DNA of 64,000 nucleotides from Bubalus kerabau (GCF_029407905.1 NC_073628.1:45529501-45593500); one strand, 5' to 3'. Shown: positions 21,030 to 33,052, counted from the first letter of the stretch. Program-made: numbers and translations. Notes: generated from the letters alone by a model not told the origin.

Positions 21030-22454
21030 GAGAAATATACCATGTTCATGGATTGGAAGAATCAATATAGTGAAAATGAGTATACTACCCAAAGCAATTT
21101 ACAGATTCAGTGCAATCCCTATCAAGCTACCAACGGTATTCTTCACAGAGCTAGAACAAATAATTTCACAATTTGTATGGAAATACAAAAAACCTCAAAT
21201 AGCCAAAGCGATCTTGAGAAAGAAGAATGGAACTGGAGGAATCAACCTACCTGACTTCAGGCTCTACTACAAAGCCACAGTCATCAAGACAGTATGGTAC
21301 TGGCACAAAGACAGAAATATAGATCAATGGAACAAAATAGAAAGCCCAGAGATAAATCCATGCACATATGGACACCTTATCTTTGACAAAGGAGGCAAGA
21401 ATATACAATGGATTAAAGACAATCTCTTTAACAAGTGGTGCTGGGAAAACTGGTCAACCACTTGTAAAACAATGAAACTAGAACACTTTCTAACACCATA
21501 CACAAAAACAAACTCAAAATGGATTAAAGATCTAAACGTAAGACCAGAGACTATAAAACTCCTAGAGGAGAACATAGGCAAAACACTCTCTGACATACAT
21601 CACAGCAGGATCCTCTATGACCCACCTCCCGGAATGTTGGAAATAAAAGCAAAAATAAACAAATGGGACCTAATTAACCTTAAAAGCTTCTGCACATCAA
21701 AGGAAACTATTAGCAAGGTTAAAGGCAGCCTTCAGAATGGGAGAAAATAATAGCAAATGAAGCAACTGACAAACAACTAATCTCAAAAATATACAAGCAA
21801 CTCCTACAGCTCAACTCCAGAAAAATAAATGACCCAATCAAAAAATGGGCCAAAGAACTAAATAGACATTTCTCCAAAGAAGACATACAGATGGCTAACA
21901 AACACATGAAAAGATGCTCAACATCACTCATTATCAGAGAAATGCAAATCAAAACCACTACGAGGTACCATTTCACACCAGTCAGAATGGCTGCGATCCA
22001 AAAGTCTACAAGTAATAAATGCTGGAGAGGGTGTGGAGAAAAGGGAACCCTCTTGCACTGTTGGTGGGAATGCAAACTAGTACAGCCACTATGGAGAACA
22101 GTGTGGAGATTCCTTAAAAAACTGGAAATAGAACTGTCTTATGATCCAGCAATCCCACTGCTGGGCATACACACTGAGGAAACCAGAAGGGAAAGAGACA
22201 CGTGTACCCCAGTGTTCATCGCAGCACTGTTTATAATAGCCAGGACATGGAAGCAACCTAGATGTCCATCAGCAGATGAATGGATAAGAAAGCAGTGGTA
22301 CATATACACAATGGAGTATTACTCAGCCATTAAAAAGAATACATTTGAATCAGTTCTAATGAGGTGGATGAAACTGGAGCCTATTATACAGAGTGAAGTA
22401 AGCCAGAAAGAAAAACACCAATACAGTATACTAACGCATATATATGGAATTTAG
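21030..22454 (+). pseudogene. L1 ORF2 C-terminal half, frameshifted
   Basis: Open from about 21030 to 21750 (RT thumb and following region: INIVKMSILPKAIYRFSAIP, then HSRILYDPPPGMLEIKAKIN). A small deletion relative to the L1 at 29.8 kb, near 21715-21725, shifts the frame; the rest is open again in another frame at 21891-22454. It includes the Cys-rich motif CWRGCGEKGTLLHCWWEC (C-x3-C-x7-H-x4-C) and the terminal HQYSILTHIYGI. Confidence 0.93.
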
Positions 22455-22975
22455 AAAGATGGTAACAATAACCCTGTGTACAAGAAAGCAAAAGAGACAC
22501 TGATGTAAAGAACAGTCTTATGGACTCTCTTGGAGAGGGAGAGGGTGGGAAGATTTGGGAGAATGGCATTGAAATGTGTATAATATCATGTATGAAACGA
22601 ATTGCCAGTCCAGGTTCGATGCACGATACTGGATGCTTGGGGCTGGTGCACTGGGATGACCCAGAGGGATGGTATGGGGAGGCAGGAGGGAGGAGGGTTC
22701 AGGATGGGGAACACATGTATACCTGTGGTGGATTCATTTCGATATTTGGCAAAACTAACACAATATTGTAAAGTTTAAAAATAAAATAAAATTTAAAAAA
22801 AATTAAAAAAAAAAAGAGCAAACTGTTACATGAATGGAAGGGATGTGGGTATTGGCAGGGGGCTTTTAACCATGGTCTGGCTTTTAAAGGACATGTCATT
22901 CAGATATGATATCCACTGTATATAAAATTCAATATTTAAGACTGCTTCTACTGGTATATGACATATGCCTCAAGT

Positions 22976-24980
22976 ATGCTCTGCTGTACATGATTCATGA
23001 CATTGTACAAGAGGCAGTGATCAAGATGATCCCCAAGAAAAAAGAAGAAGAAATGAAATCCCCAAGAAAAAGAAAGGCAAAAAGGCAAAATGGTTGAGTG
23101 AGGAGACCTTACAGATAGCTGAGAAAAGAAGAGAATTGAAAGGTAAAGGAGAAAAGGAAACATATACCCATTTGAATGCAGAGTTCCAAAGAATAGCAAG
23201 GAGAGATAAGAAAACCTGCTTCAGTGATCAATGCAAAGAAATAGAGGAAAACACTAAAATGGGAAAGACTAGAGATCTCTTCAAGAAAATTAGAGATACC
23301 AAGGAAACATTTCATGCCAACATGGGTACAATAAAGGACAGAAATGGTATGGACCTAACAGAAGCAGAAGAGATTAAGAAGGGGTGGCAAGAATACATAG
23401 AAGAACTATACAAAAAAGATCTTCATGACCCAGATAATCACCATGTTGTGATCACTCATCTAGAGCCAGACATTCTGGAATGTGAAGTCAAGTGGGCCTT
23501 AGGAAGCATCACAATGAACAAACCTAGTGGAGGTGATGGAATTCCAGTTGAGCTATTTCAAATCCTAAAAGATGATGCTATGAAAGTGCTGTACTCAATA
23601 TGCCAGCAAATTTGGAAAACTCAGCAGTGGCCACAGGACTGGAAAATGTCAGTTTTCATTCCAATCCCGAAGGGCAATGCCAAAGAATGCTCAAACTACC
23701 GCACAATTGCATTCATCTCACATGCTAGCAAAGTAATGCTCAAAATTATCTAAGCCAGGCTTCAATAGTAGATGAACAATGAACTTCCAGATGTTCAAGC
23801 TGCATTTAGAAAAGGCAGAGGAACCAGAGATCAAATTACCAACATTCGTTGGATCATCAAAAAAGCAAGAGAAAACATGTACTTCTGCTTTATTATCCAC
23901 ATCAAAGCCTTTGACTGTGTGGATTACAACAAACTGGAAAATTCTTAAAGAGATGAGAATACCATCACCTGACCTGCCTCATGAGAAAACTGTATGCAAG
24001 TCAAGAAGGATCACTTAGAACTGGACATGGAACAACAGACTGGTTCCAAATTGGGAAAGGAGTGTGTCAAGGCTGTATATTGTCATCCTGCTTATTTACC
24101 TTATATGAAGAGTACATCATGCAAAATACCAGGCTGGATGAAGGACAAGATGGAATCAAGATTGCTGGGAGAAATATCAATAACCTCAGATATGCAGATA
24201 ACATCACCTTAATGGCAGAAAGCGAAGAAGAAGTAAAGAGCCTCTTGATGAAAGTGAAAGAGGAGAGTCAAAAATTTGACTTAAAACTCAACATTCAGAA
24301 AACTAAGACCATGGCATCTGGTCCCATCATTTCATGGCAAATAGATAGGGAAACAATGGAAAGAGTGAGAGATTTTATTTTGGGGGCTCCAAAATCACTG
24401 CAGATGGTAACTGCAGCCATGAAATTAAAAGATGCTTGCTCTTTGGAAGAAAAACTATGACCAACCTAGACAGAATATTAAAAACCAGAGACATTATTTT
24501 GCCAACAAAGGTCCATCTAGTCAAGGCTATGGTTTTTCCAGTAGTCATGTATGGATGTGAAATTTCGACTATAAAGAAAACTGAGCGCCAAAGAATTGAT
24601 ACTTTTGAACTGTGGTGTTGGAGAAGACTCTTGAGAGTCCCTTGGACTGCAAGGAGATCCAACCAGTCTGTCCTAAAGGAAATCAGTCCTGAATATTCAC
24701 TGGGAGGACTGATGCTAAAGCTGAAACTCCAGTACTTTGGCCAGCTGATGGGAAGAACTGACTCATCGGAAAAGACCCTGACACTGGAAAAGATTGAAGT
24801 TGGGAGGAGAAGGGGATGACAGAGGATAAGATGGTTGGATAGTATCACCAACTCAATGGACATGAGTTTGAATAAGCTCCGGGATTTGGTGATGGACAGG
24901 GAAGCCTGGAGTTCTACAGTCCATGGGATTGCAAAGAGTTGGACACAACTGAGCAACTAAACTGAACTGATGCTCTGCTG
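22976..24980 (+). mobile_element. BovB LINE, about 2 kb, perfect 11-bp TSD
   Basis: Body at 22987-24969, 5'-truncated, ending in ctaaactgaactg. Flanked by atgctctgctg at 22976-22986 and 24970-24980. The 5' end shows a local duplication of the word ccccaagaaaaa (about 23032 and 23061). This copy spans most of the RT and all of the C-terminal region. Confidence 0.96.
23094..24819 (+). pseudogene. BovB ORF2 (RTE reverse transcriptase), broken
   Basis: Blocks in order: 23094-23753 (EN-RT linker and RT N-terminus, with the pattern NKPSGGDGIPVELFQILKDD), 23981-24460 (RT palm, GCILSSCLF and then NNLRYADNITLMAESEEE), 24436-24819 (C-terminus, RRLLRVPWTARRSNQS). Frameshifts and stops lie between blocks. 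The catalytic YADD is YADN here (24191-24202), a change of the second catalytic aspartate. No endonuclease domain remains. Confidence 0.94.
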
Positions 24981-25624
24981 AGAAATCCAAAGTTACTTGT
25001 TATACAGTCCTGTGAGAAAGGCAGTTCAAGGCATATCTGTCAATCTGACATTTGAGAGTGATACATCCACAGATTTTGGGGTTTTGCAGAAACTTGAAAG
25101 ATTTTAAATTCTATTTTCTTCCTAAAACACATAATATTTGCAAGTGGATGATAAGAAAGGATGTTGTTATGCAGATAGCTGGCAACTGGCAAAAGGGCAT
25201 TTTCCTCTATGACTTAGGTTGAGGACTCCTACTTGTATATCAATAACAACAGTAAACTACTCCATATTGCAGACTGCTGGGTCCCCTTTTTCATAGAGGA
25301 CGTTGCACATGTTAAATTCAAGAACTTCAACATCGCACAGTAAAGACAGAGACCAAAGTAGTTCTTTGGAGCAAAGAAATCCATTGTAAATAATCATTCA
25401 TCCAAGTCCTACTGGAGGCAAAATTAGGGCTCTCTAAGTATACCAACCAACCTAAATTCTGTGAATTGATCTCTAAAGCCTCATTAGTTTCTTCTTAAAT
25501 ACCAAAGGTGGGTTAGCAAGCAGATAATGGGGGAAAGAGTAAAGTGTAAGCCAAAAACCCATATATCAAAAACAGGAAAATTAGATTTCTTTCACACAGA
25601 GAGTAAGTGTAGTGAAATAAAAGT
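24981..25624. other. No feature recognised
   Basis: Unique-looking, moderately AT-rich sequence with no frame of interest. Confidence 0.5.
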
Positions 25625-25690
25625 CACACTGGCTATGGGACAGAGCTTCCTAGCTCTGGACTTAAATTCGAGTCCTGCCACTTACTAGAT
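25625..25690 (+). mobile_element. MIR SINE 5' part
   Basis: gctctggacttaaattcgag followed by tcctgccacttactaga matches the MIR 5' half. The following Bov-tA interrupts it and the rest is not recognisable. Confidence 0.65.
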
Positions 25691-25923
25691 ATATGTGTAT
25701 GTGTGCTAAGTCACTTCAGTTGAGTCTGACTCTTTGCGACCCTACAAACTGTAGCTGCCAGGCTCCTCAGTCCATGGGATTCACTAGGCAAGAATACTGG
25801 AGTGGGTTGCTCTTCTCCAGTGGCTCTACCCAACCCAGAGGTCAAACTCGTATCCCTTATGCCTCCTGCATTGGCAGACGGGTTCTTTACCATTATTACC
25901 ACCTGAAAAGCCCACTAGATATA
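25684..25923 (-). mobile_element. Bov-tA SINE with 10-bp TSD
   Basis: Antisense Bov-tA at 25694-25913 between copies of actagatata (25684-25693 and 25914-25923), inserted into the MIR fragment. Confidence 0.93.
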
Positions 25924-26899
25924 CGGCTCATTCAGGTTATAAAATTCAACTACATATACAGTTCAGTTGAATTTATAACCTGCACAAGGAGAAAAGCTCA
26001 CATAGGCCATGCCAAAAGGAGCCAGAGATTTTGGTATCCGAGCAGAGGCTAAATCTTTCCCTCGTTGCTTCCATGTGCATGATGCAGTAAGGTCCAGGAA
26101 TATTCTCAGGCTGAAGAAAACCCCTTCTCTTGGTTGGCTAAGCAGGGACAATTGTGAACAAAGGAAAAGTGGAGGATGACTGGGGATAATTCTTCTAAGC
26201 TTCAGGGAGACAAATTCTCTCCCTTTTCCTTGGTTTCCTTGAATTTTTTTTTTTTTCAACTTTTGCAATGAGAGTGATGAGATCATGGATCAAGACTTAA
26301 GAATACAGAGATAGAAAAAGGACCAAGAATAACATTTCTTCTGCGTTCAGTCTAGGCTTTAAGGCTCTATGACATCCAGCTCAGCTTATTAAAAAATGGA
26401 CATTCCAAATTGAAGCTGATGCTGAAACCTCAATCGCAATAAATTCAGTATTTTTTTTCCAGTGTCTTCCCTATAAATGCATGCAGTAGAGGCCTAATGG
26501 GGACCATTGCAACCGTTGGTAGGTGGCTTATTAAGAAGCTGGAGCCTGAAGCTCTCTTTTTATTTCACAAGCTTTTGAGTGTATCAGCTCATAAGTGCTG
26601 GCATTTCTCTCTATACTGATAGAAAATAGAAAATTCTGCTGCTGTTTAATACACTCAGTGTTAGTTTCCAGAAAAATTGGGCAGGTTAACCACCTGCACA
26701 GCTTGATTCATGCAAAAGAGAGACTTCAAGGGAAATCAAATATTATTGATCTATCAATCTTTACACTTCCAATAAAAAATTTTTTATAAAAAAAAAAACT
26801 CTAAAACCCCAGAGAGGAAAGCTTAGGTAGGCTTTGTCACTTGGCATCTCCTTTCTCTCTGTTCTCAGGAATCAACATATAATAAATGCTCAATAATTT
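25924..26899. other. No clear feature
   Basis: Contains a T-run (26246-26257), an A-run (26788-26798) and a weak L2-end-like phrase at 26866-26900. None supports a named element with confidence. Confidence 0.45.
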
Positions 26900-27137
26900 T
26901 TATTACAGGCTTCTCTCGTGGCTCAGTGGTAAAGAATCTGCCTACCAATGCAGGAGATGCAAGTTTGATCCTTGTGTTGGGAAAATCCCCTGCAGAAGGA
27001 AATGGCAACCCACTCCATATTCTTGCCTGAGAAATCCCATGGACAAAGGAGCCTGATGGGCTACGGTTCATGGGGTCACAAAAGAGTCAGACATGACTTA
27101 ATGACTAAACAACAGCAACAACAAAATGCTTATTGCA
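26900..27137 (+). mobile_element. Bov-tA SINE, probable 8-bp TSD
   Basis: Bov-tA at 26908-27129 ending in caacagcaacaac repeats. Candidate duplications are ttattaca (26900-26907) and ttattgca (27130-27137). Confidence 0.92.
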
Positions 27138-27374
27138 TGAGGGAATCCATCTCTCTACCTTGTTTTGCTCTAGTTAAGGAATCTTTGAAGCGTTGGGAGT
27201 AGTCTCTTCTCTTTGCTTTCCTGCATTATTGCCACGGCCATTTAAAACTTCTGATCAGAGTTTTTATTCTGTCATTAATTTTGATTTGCTAGTTCTTCCC
27301 CATGTCTCTAGAGTTGAAGTCCTTCAGGGCAGCTATTAAGTGCTGCCAGGAGCACTGGAAAGAAAAATAAAAAT

Positions 27375-27490
27375 TTAAATCCCAGGTCTGTCATTTACTA
27401 GCTGTATGGCCTTGAACAATGTACTTAATCCCTCTGGACCTCAGTTTTCTCATCTGTGCAATGTAGAGAATGAATTTTGATGATGATTCT
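27375..27490 (+). mobile_element. MIR SINE
   Basis: Good MIR core: gtcatttactagctgtatgg, then ccttgaacaatgtacttaat, then cagttttctcatctgtgcaa. Confidence 0.85.
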
Positions 27491-27574
27491 TAACCAAGAA
27501 GGCACAAAGAAATCACCTGTGGGACTCTGTTAACACACACACGTCCAGGTACTTCCACAGGGATTCTGAATCTG

Positions 27575-27775
27575 TTCTAAGACGATCCACAAAGTTATTT
27601 CAAAAGTAAGTTTGAAGTCCTAGAATTTTCACGTTTTTCAATTGTGTGTTCAACAAGATTACTATAAATAACTGTATTTCTAAGATGATCCACAAACTTC
27701 TTTCAAATGTAAGTTTGAAGTCCCAGGATTTCCAGAATTCTCAATCATGTATTCAACAAGAATTTATGAAACAGG
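27575..27775. repeat. Diverged 103-bp tandem duplication
   Basis: Two adjacent copies start at ttctaagacgatccacaaag (27575) and ttctaagatgatccacaaac (27678). Both contain gtaagtttgaagtcc and then ttcaacaaga. They differ by scattered substitutions and small indels. The unit matches no repeat family that I recognise. Confidence 0.85.
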
Positions 27776-28347
27776 AATAGTGTTCTCTGTAATATTCTAA
27801 ATTTTCTGGAGGGAATGCATTGGCTGTTTCAACATTAATCTAACCATTAATTTTAATTATCCTATTAATCACTAATTTTAATGGTCAATTTAATTATTAA
27901 CAGATGAGTTCTAATTTATTTGTCTCTGCCTCTAGTTAATTAAGTTCTGGAGCCAAGGAGGCAATATGCAAAGTACACTCTCATTTCAGTTGGCTTCCAC
28001 TGTGAACACTAACTAGCTCCTGGGAATTGACTGATGATGGAGAGAATGCAGCTCTGCAGTTAGTACTACTCCAGTTACTTTAGATGGAATTGAATATATG
28101 CCTACTTATGATGTGGGTCAAATCCATCCACTCTGGCACCCTCTGTTACCTTCAACACTCTTGTGCTGAGTTTTCCCAAGGAAATAAAGTGTCGCAGGCT
28201 ACCTGTCTGGTGTCCTATGACACTCGACCCAAATTCTTAGACTTGTATAGATTTAATTTTTTATGGTCCTAATATATCAACTGTTCTGCAGGGCCATTAA
28301 TGGCTAGTTCTGTTCCCTGTCCTTTTCCTACCCTAAACTGTATCCTA
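27776..28347. other. No feature recognised
   Basis: Contains an AT-rich patch (27835-27900) of repeated attaattttaat words. A 62-codon plus frame (28084-28272) has no motif. Confidence 0.5.
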
Positions 28348-28562
28348 GGGGGCTTCCCCAATATCTCAGCAGGTAAAGAATCCACCTGCAATGCAGGAGA
28401 CACAGGAAACATGGGTTCAATCCCTGGGTCAGGAAGATCCCCTGGAGAAGGTGATGGCAACCCACTCCAGTATTCTTGCCTGAAAAATCCCATGGACACA
28501 GGAGCCTGGTGGGCTACAGTTCATGAGGTCAGAAAGAGCTGGACATGTCTGAGTGACTAAGC
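28348..28562 (+). mobile_element. Bov-tA SINE
   Basis: Bov-tA with an altered head (ggcttccccaatatctcagc) and an 11-bp insertion-like caggaaacatg stretch before the B-box-like gttcaatccc. Confidence 0.92.
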
Positions 28563-28611
28563 CTGCATGCACGTACCCTGACTGTAAATCTTAAAGGAAC
28601 TTCAATACATC

Positions 28612-29105
28612 AAGACTTTCTTCAAATATTACTGCAGTGAAGTCTTCCCTGACTTGGCTTAGCAAACCAAAGTTCTGTTTCCTCTGAGCCACCTCTGCAT
28701 TTTATATGTTGTACTAATTATCTGCTGACATAGATTTTTCCCTTGACTGTAAGTCTCTCAATGTTAAAGACATTGCCTTTTTATCTCTGTATCTGTATGG
28801 GCTTCCCTGGTGGCTCAGACAGTAAAGAATCTGCCTGCCAATGCAGGAGACATAGGAGATTTGGGTTCCATCCCTGGGTGGGGAAGATTCCCTGGAGGAG
28901 AACATGGCAACCCACTCCAGTATTCTTGGCCAGAGAATCCCATGGGCAGAGGAGCCTGGCGAGCTACAGTCCGTGGAGGCACAAAAAGTCAGATACAACT
29001 AAGCAAGTAACACTTTCACTTGCATGTCTCTGCACTGCCAATCATAATTTCAGAACAGAGTCAGCATTCAAAAATTGCCAGTTGAACAATGAATGAATGG
29101 ATAAA
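28612..29105 (+). mobile_element. L2 LINE 3' end, split by Bov-tA
   Basis: Left part: ttactgcagtgaagtcttcc, tgacttggcttagc, then tgactgtaagtctctcaatg and ttaaagacattgcctttt. Right part ends in caatgaatgaatggat. The order fits the L2 terminus. Confidence 0.8.
28799..29012 (+). mobile_element. Bov-tA SINE nested in L2
   Basis: Full-length Bov-tA from gggcttccctggtggctcag to acaactaagcaagtaacact. TSD not clear. Confidence 0.94.
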
Positions 29106-29274
29106 ATGAGACTTGCAGACAGCTTTTATGAACTTTCCTAAAACTCCAGGCACCCTTTAAAAGGGAACTTTAAATATCCCCTCACGATGGAGCATACTGG
29201 TAAATCTGTACTCCACATTTTCTGAAAGAAAGAAATTATATCATCAAATGACTGGATTGTTTAGGTAAAGACAG

Positions 29275-29800
29275 CATCCATTCATTCATGCCTTTTTTTG
29301 TTCAGGCCAACTGCATCTGCAATCCCATTCAAGACAGGCACTGTTGGATGCAGAGACGAGTCTGAAGTAAATTCTCCTTTCAAGTAATTTATGGTCTAGT
29401 GGGAAGAGTACAACACATAAATGAATAATGGTAATACAAAGTTGTAATTCAGGTACACAGGACGTCTTACAATGATTTGGAGAAAGCGATTAACCAAGGA
29501 ATTAAAGGAAAAGTGAACTTGGATCCTGAAATAATGTGGTATTTGAATAAGCAGAGAATTGGCAAGGTTATTCCAAGCTGAGAGAATACATTTACAAAAG
29601 CAAGGAGGGAAGTAAAACACGTATGGGATTCATACACATTTCCAGCGGTGGAGAAAGGTTTGAAAATGTGTAGAATAGAGGCAGATCATGCACAGCTCTG
29701 AGGGTGTGCAACTGAGTTTGAATTCTGTCTTCCTGCATCAGTGGGAAATCACTGGACTTCTCATCAGGAGAAACATTATCAGAAAGAGAAAAACCTATCA
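29275..29800 (-). mobile_element. L2 LINE fragment
   Basis: Antisense L2: ttcattcatgcc near the left end, caggcactgttggatgcaga, atttatggtctagtgggaag, then ttccaagctgagagaataca and cagatcatgcacagctctga, in the expected antisense order. Confidence 0.75.
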
Positions 29801-29837
29801 CATAAGACAAACCTAAATTCAATGATCAGATCTGCCT

Positions 29838-32800
29838 TTTTTTTTTTTCTGAAGCTTTTATTTTTTTTTCTTTTCTTTTTTTAATTTTATTTTATTTTTA
29901 AACTTTAATAATTGTATTAGTTTTGCCAAATATCAAAATGAATCCGCCACAGGTATACATGTGTTCCCCATCCTGAACCCTCCTCCCTCCTCCCTCCCCA
30001 TTCCATCCCTCTGGGTCATCCCAGTGCACCAGCCCCAAGCATCCAGTATCGTGCATTGAACCTGGACTGGCAACTTGTTTCATACATGATATTTTACATG
30101 TTTCAATGCCATTCTCCCAAATCTTCCCACCCTCTCCCTCTCCAACAGAGTCCATAAGACTGTTCTATACATCAGTGTCTCTTTTGCTGTCTCGTACACA
30201 GGGTTATTGTTACCATCTTTCTAAATTCCATATATATGCGTTAATATACTGTATTGGTGTTTTTCTTTCTGGCTTACTTCACTCTGTATAATAGGCTCCA
30301 GTTTCATCCACCTCATTAGAACTGATTCAAATGTATTCTTTTTAATGGCTGAGTAATACTCCATTGTTTATATGTACCACCGCTTTCTTATCCATTCATC
30401 TGCTGATGGACATCTAGGTTGCTTCCATGTCCTGGCTATTATAAACAGTGCTGCGATGAACACTGGGGTACACGTGTCTCTTTCCCTTCTGGTTTCCTCA
30501 GTGTGTATGCCCAGCAGTGGGATTGCTGGATCATAAGACAGTTCTATTTCCAGTTTTTTAAGGAATCTCCACACTGTTCTCCATAGTGGCTGTACTAGTT
30601 TGCATTCCCACCAACAGTGCAAGAGGGTTCCCTTTTCTCCACACCCTCTCCAGCATTCATTACTTGTAGACTTTTGGATCGCAGCCACTCTGACTGGTGT
30701 GAAATGGCACCTCATAGTGGTTTTGATTTGAATTTCTCTGATAATGAATGATGTTGAGCATCTTTTCATGTGTGTGTTATCCATCTCTATGTCTTCTTTG
30801 GAGAAATGTCTATTTAGTTCTTTGGCCCATTTTTTGATTGGGTCATTTATTTTTCTGGAGTTGAGCTGTAGGAGTTGCTTGTATATTCTCGAGATTAGTT
30901 GTTTGTCAGTTGCTTCATTTGCCATTATCTTCTCCCATTCTGAAGGCTGTCTTTTCATCTTGCTAATAGTTTCCTTTGATGTGCAGAAGCTTTTAAGGTT
31001 AATTAGGTCCCATTTGTTTATTTTTGCTTTTATTTCCAACATTCCGGGAGGTGGGTCATAGAGGATTCTGCTGTGATGTATGTCAGAGAGTGTTTTGCCT
31101 ATGTTCTCCTCTAGGAGTTTTATAGTCTCTGGTCTTATGTTTAGATATTTAATCCATTTTGAGTTTGTTTTTGTGTATGGTGTTAGAAAGTGTTCTAGTT
31201 TCATTGTTTTACAAGTGGTTGACCAGTTTTCCCAGCACCACTTGTTAAAGAGATTGTCTTTAATCCATTGTATATTCTTGCCTCCTTTGTCAAAGATAAG
31301 GTGTCCATATGTGCGTGGATTTATCTCTGGGCTTTCTATTTTGTTCCATTGATCTATATTTCTGTCTTTGTGCCAGTACCATACTGTCTTGATGACTGTG
31401 GCTTTGTAGTAGAGCCTGAAGTCAGGTAGGTTGATTCCTCCAGTTCCATTCTTCTTTCTCAAGATTGCTTTGGCTATTTGAGGTTTTTTGTATTTCCATA
31501 CAAATTGTGAAATTATTTGTTCTAGCTCTGTGAAGAATACTGTTGGTAGCTTGATAGGGATTGCATTGAATCTATAGATTGCTTTGGGTAGTATACTCAT
31601 TTTCACTATATTGATTCTTCCAGTCCATGAATATGGTATATTTCTCCATCTGTTAGTGTCCTCTTTGATTTCTTTCACCAGTGTTTTATAGTTTTCTATA
31701 TATAGGTCTTTAGTTTCTTTAGGTAGATATATTCTGAAGTATTTTATTCTTTCCATTGCAATGGTGAATGGAATTGTTTCCTTAATTTCTCTTTCTGTTT
31801 TCTCATTATTAGTGTATAGGAATGCAAGTGATTTCTGTGTGTTGATTTTATATCCTGAAACTTTACTATAGTCATTGATTAGCTCTAGTAATTTTCTGGT
31901 GGAGTCTTTAGGGTTTTCTATGTAGAGGATCATGTCATCTGCAAACAGTGAAGCCTTACTTCTTCGTTTCCAATTTGGATTCCTTTTCTTTCTTTTTCTG
32001 CTCTGATTGCTGTGGCCAAAACTTCCAAAACTATGTTGAATAGTAATGGTGAAAGTGGGCACCCTTGTCTTGTTCCTGACTTTAGAGGAAATGCTTTCAA
32101 TTTTTCACCATTGAGGATAATGTATGCCGTGGGTTTGTCATATATAGCTTTGATTATGTTGAGGTATGTTCCTTCTATTCCTGCTTTCTGGAGAGTTTTG
32201 ATCATAAATGGATGTTGAATTTTGTCAAAGGCTTTCTCTGCATCTATTGAGATAATCATATGGTTTTTATTTTTCAATTTGTTAATATGGTGTATTACAT
32301 TGATTGATTTGTGGATATTGAAGAATCCTTGCATCCCTGGGATAAAGCCCACTTGGTCATGGTGTATGATCTTTTTAATGTGTTGTTGGATTCTGATTGC
32401 TAGAATTTTGTTAAGGATTTTTGCATCTATGTTCATCAGTGATATTGGTCTGTAGTTTTCTTTTTTTGTGGGATCTCTGTCAGGTTTTGGTATTAGGGTG
32501 ATGGTGGCCTCATAGAATGAGTTTGGAGGTTTACCATCCTCTGCAATTTTCTGGAAGAGTTTGAGCAGGATAGGTGTTAGCTCTTCTCTAAATTTTTGGT
32601 AGAATTCAGCTGTGAAGCCGTCTGGACCTGGGCTTTTGTTTGCTGGAAGATTTTTGATTACAGTTTCAATTTCCGTGCTTGTGATGGGCCTGTTAAGATT
32701 TTCTATTGCTTCCTGATCGAGTTTTGGAAAGTTGTACTTTTCTAAGAATTTGTCCATTTCTTCCATGTTGTCCATTTTATTGGCATATAATTGTTGATAG

Positions 32801-33052
32801 TACTCTCTTATGATCCTTTGTATTTCTGTGTTGTCTGTTGTGATCTCTCCATTTTCATTTCTAATTTTATTGATTTGATTTTTCTCCCTTTGTTTCTTGA
32901 TGAGTCTGGCTAATGGTTTTTCAATTTTATTTATCCTTTCAAAAAACCAGCTTTTGGTTTTGTTGATTTTTGCTATGATCTCTTTTGTTTCTTTTGCATT
33001 TATTTCTGCTCTAAGTTTTAAGATTTCTTTCCTTCTACTAACCCTGGGGTTT
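29838..33052 (-). mobile_element. Young L1_BT, about 3.2 kb, 5'-truncated
   Basis: The longest L1 in the window. Minus-strand 3' end with T-rich tail near 29838-29905, full 3' UTR block, then ORF2 from the C-terminus back past the RT into the upstream region near 33045. It is very similar to the L1 at 20.6-22.8 kb. I could not find a convincing TSD. Confidence 0.95.
30155..33045 (-). pseudogene. L1 ORF2, three open blocks, disabled
   Basis: Minus strand, in protein order: 32775-31930 (RT fingers/palm; NLPANKSPGPDGFTAEFYQ, then SGTRQGCPLSPLLFN), then 32062-30368 (FADD encoded at 31934-31945; thumb; Cys-rich CWRGCGEKGTLLHCWWEC). A small deletion just before the FADD motif shifts the frame. Near 30368 a codon after KRWYI has become a stop relative to the other copy, removing the last residues. 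The endonuclease domain is missing through 5' truncation. L1 ORF2p normally nicks target DNA and primes reverse transcription there. Confidence 0.94.

Larger units (their letters stand above)
20555..22826 (+). mobile_element. Young L1_BT with 5' inversion (twin priming), TSD
   Basis: The insertion at 20568-22813 has two parts. The left part (20568-21025) is L1 ORF2 sequence on the minus strand; the right part (21026-22813) is plus-strand L1 running to the 3' end and A-rich tail. Both are flanked by aagagcaaattgt (20555-20567) and aagagcaaactgt (22814-22826). In L1 coordinates the two parts meet with about 15 bp shared (gatggagaaatatac), as expected for twin-primed reverse transcription. High similarity to the L1 at 29.8 kb indicates a young copy. 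Confidence 0.95.

Noticed and set aside
23094..23753. 219-codon plus-strand frame as a possible gene
   Set aside because: It is BovB ORF2 inside an element with perfect TSDs and downstream frame breaks.
30368..32062. 564-codon minus-strand frame as a possible host gene
   Set aside because: It is L1 ORF2 (FADD motif, Cys-rich C-terminus) within a young, 5'-truncated L1 with a frameshift and a premature stop.
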